From positions 32,345 through 96,344 of the forward strand of contig JBMOIC010000006.1 of NCBI GenBank assembly GCA_049317525.1: DNA of 64,000 nt, written 5' to 3'. Shown here piece after piece: positions 62,796 to 64,000 of the stretch. Each line of letters opens with the position of its first letter. Positions within the stretch are counted from its first letter, which is position 1. The notes below the pieces were generated by a model. The model had not been told where the DNA came from, ran no database searches, and was given only the letters and a program-made list of their open reading frames with translations. Both the position numbers and the translations under genes were made by a program. This DNA is from UBA961 sp049317525 (GTDB lineage: Bacteria; Bacteroidota; Ignavibacteria; Kapaibacteriales; UBA961).

Positions 62796-64000
62796 ATGAA
62801 ATCTATATTCTACAATTCTTGTAAAACACTCTTAATTCTTCTCGTTTTACTATCATTCTCTTCAGTGTTTTCTCAAAACAACAATAAAAGTATCTCTATG
62901 GGAGATATGATGTCATTTACTAAAACAAAGAATGGCATCCAGATATCATCAGCTCAGGGGAATGTGACAATATCTGTCTATACTCCTACAATGATGAGAA
63001 TACGTTATGTAAAGAATGGAGCTAAAACTGATGATCTCAGTTATAGTATCATTAAAGAACCTAATGCTGCATCAACCTTTACATTTTCTGAATCTAATGA
63101 TATTATTCAATTAAAAACAGATTCTGTGATATGCGAGATCACGAAAAAACCAATCAGGATTCTGTTTAAAACACTGTCTGGAGATATCATTAATCAAGAT
63201 GAACCAGCATTTGGTACTTCCTGGATTGGTGAAGAAGTAACTACATATAAAAAACTTATAGCGGATGAAAAATTTATTGGTTTAGGAGAAAAAACAGGGA
63301 ATTTAAATAGAAGGGGCGAGGGCTATACAAATTGGAATACAGATTATTTTGGTTATCCTACAAATGCCGATCCAATTTACATGACAACACCAATGTATAT
63401 AGGACTTCACAGTTCAACTGGGAAGCAATTGATTTATGGCATTTTTATGGATAATTCATATAAATCTCATTTCAATTTTGGGGCTTCAAATGATAGATTT
63501 TCAAGCTTCACTGCAGAAGATGGCGATATGAATTATTACTTCATCTATCATACTTCGATAGCAGGAATAATTGAATCGTATACTGAGCTAACTGGTAGAA
63601 TAACAATGCCTCCATTATGGAGTTTAGGATTTCAGCAATGCAGATATAGCTATTATCCAGACAAAGAAGTATTAAGAGTAGCAGAAACATTTAGAGAGAA
63701 ACATATTCCAGCAGATGTGATGTATTTAGATATACATTATATGGACAAATACAAAATCTTTACATGGAATCAAGAAAGATTTCCTAAGCCAAAAGAAATG
63801 CTAACAACATTAAAAAATAATGGATTTCATACTGTTGTCATTGTTGACCCAGGAATAAAAGTAGAAAAAGGATATGCTGCATATGAACAAGGATTTTTAC
63901 AGCATCTTTTCTTGAAATACCCAGACAATACAAACTTTACTGGACAAGTATGGCCTGGTTGGTGTCATTTTCCAGATTTCACAAATCCTGCAACAAGAAC
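62796..64000 (+). CDS. Glycoside hydrolase family 31 (3' end beyond the window)
   Basis: 401 codons are visible, running off the window end. A signal peptide (1-27, LLILLVLLSFSSVFSQ) indicates export. The N-terminal galactose-mutarotase-like domain includes 'FIGLGEKTGNLNRRG'. The start of the TIM barrel is clear: 'PPLWSLGFQQCRYSYYPDKE' and 'VMYLDIHYMD', then 'FTWNQERFPKP'. GH31 enzymes are retaining alpha-glucosidases, alpha-xylosidases and relatives; the catalytic Asp lies further on, outside the window. The usual LDIDYMD reads LDIHYMD here. Confidence 0.92.
   Translation, partial: MKSIFYNSCKTLLILLVLLSFSSVFSQNNNKSISMGDMMSFTKTKNGIQISSAQGNVTISVYTPTMMRIRYVKNGAKTDDLSYSIIKEPNAASTFTFSESNDIIQLKTDSVICEITKKPIRILFKTLSGDIINQDEPAFGTSWIGEEVTTYKKLIADEKFIGLGEKTGNLNRRGEGYTNWNTDYFGYPTNADPIYMTTPMYIGLHSSTGKQLIYGIFMDNSYKSHFNFGASNDRFSSFTAEDGDMNYYFIYHTSIAGIIESYTELTGRITMPPLWSLGFQQCRYSYYPDKEVLRVAETFREKHIPADVMYLDIHYMDKYKIFTWNQERFPKPKEMLTTLKNNGFHTVVIVDPGIKVEKGYAAYEQGFLQHLFLKYPDNTNFTGQVWPGWCHFPDFTNPATR

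Noticed and set aside
1..64000. Search for CRISPR arrays, insertion sequences, phage genes or known defence systems
   Set aside because: No regularly spaced repeats, transposase or integrase signatures, terminal repeats or defence families were seen by eye on either strand.

Overview
The window is a gene-dense, low-G+C stretch of bacterial chromosome. Its type 9 secretion (T9SS) type-A sorting tails, PorV-like and GWxTD-like proteins, carboxypeptidase-regulatory/TonB receptors, DUF5686-like protein and fused E1 dehydrogenase point to the Bacteroidota/FCB group. Ignavibacteria or 'Ca. Kapaibacteriota' would fit as well as classical Bacteroidetes, but I cannot place it to genus. The promoters agree. 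Several upstream regions carry the Bacteroidetes-type pair TTTG (or TTG) - 20/21 nt - TAnnTTTG, for example before tRNA-Leu, dnaE, the E1 fusion, a large secreted protein and the leader upstream of a 434-residue amidohydrolase.

Layout. 1-3.4 kb: the 3' end of an esterase, two small exported proteins (one with a sorting tail) and an SDR-type epimerase. 3.4-8.1 kb: a lipoprotein MsrB divergent from a Lon-like protease, then an amidohydrolase behind a hairpin-rich leader, then tRNA-Pro. 8.2-15.5 kb (minus): pyrE-like, DUF5686-like, RluB-like, GT9, LpxL-like and GWxTD genes, an envelope-biogenesis run. 15.6-24.2 kb (minus): TonB receptor, 1402-residue exported protein and PorV-like protein, probably one surface operon. 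24.3-31.7 kb (minus): sorted propeller protein, orphan solute-binding lipoprotein, M32 carboxypeptidase, flavin/Fe-S oxidoreductase, queA. 32-37.8 kb (plus): uvrB, SDR, GT2, cinA, mnmM-like. 37.8-42.6 kb (minus): dnaE then hflX. 42.8-49.9 kb: CDF transporter; mltG and an IgGFc-binding-like secreted protein (minus); asparaginase and ftsX. 49.9-57.3 kb: tRNA-Leu(GAG), fused E1 alpha/beta, HDAC-like protein, and a 1151-residue Asp-box propeller with sorting tail (minus). 57.6-64 kb (plus): acyl-CoA dehydrogenase, then ruvA-corA-OmpA-like-RsbW-like-GH31 (cut by the window end).

Most genes are housekeeping or envelope functions. I saw no CRISPR array, insertion sequence, phage or recognisable defence system. 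The two places that best repay attention are (i) the roughly 150-nt leader upstream of the amidohydrolase, which has a good promoter, two strong hairpins and a 26-codon upstream ORF ending in a hairpin loop, and (ii) the TonB receptor / 1402-aa protein / PorV-like locus, where both large exported proteins carry EF-hand-like calcium loops and the intergenic spaces carry designed-looking RNA structures. Several start codons were moved inward from the longest open frame using signal peptides, Shine-Dalgarno sequences or terminators; these choices are stated per gene.
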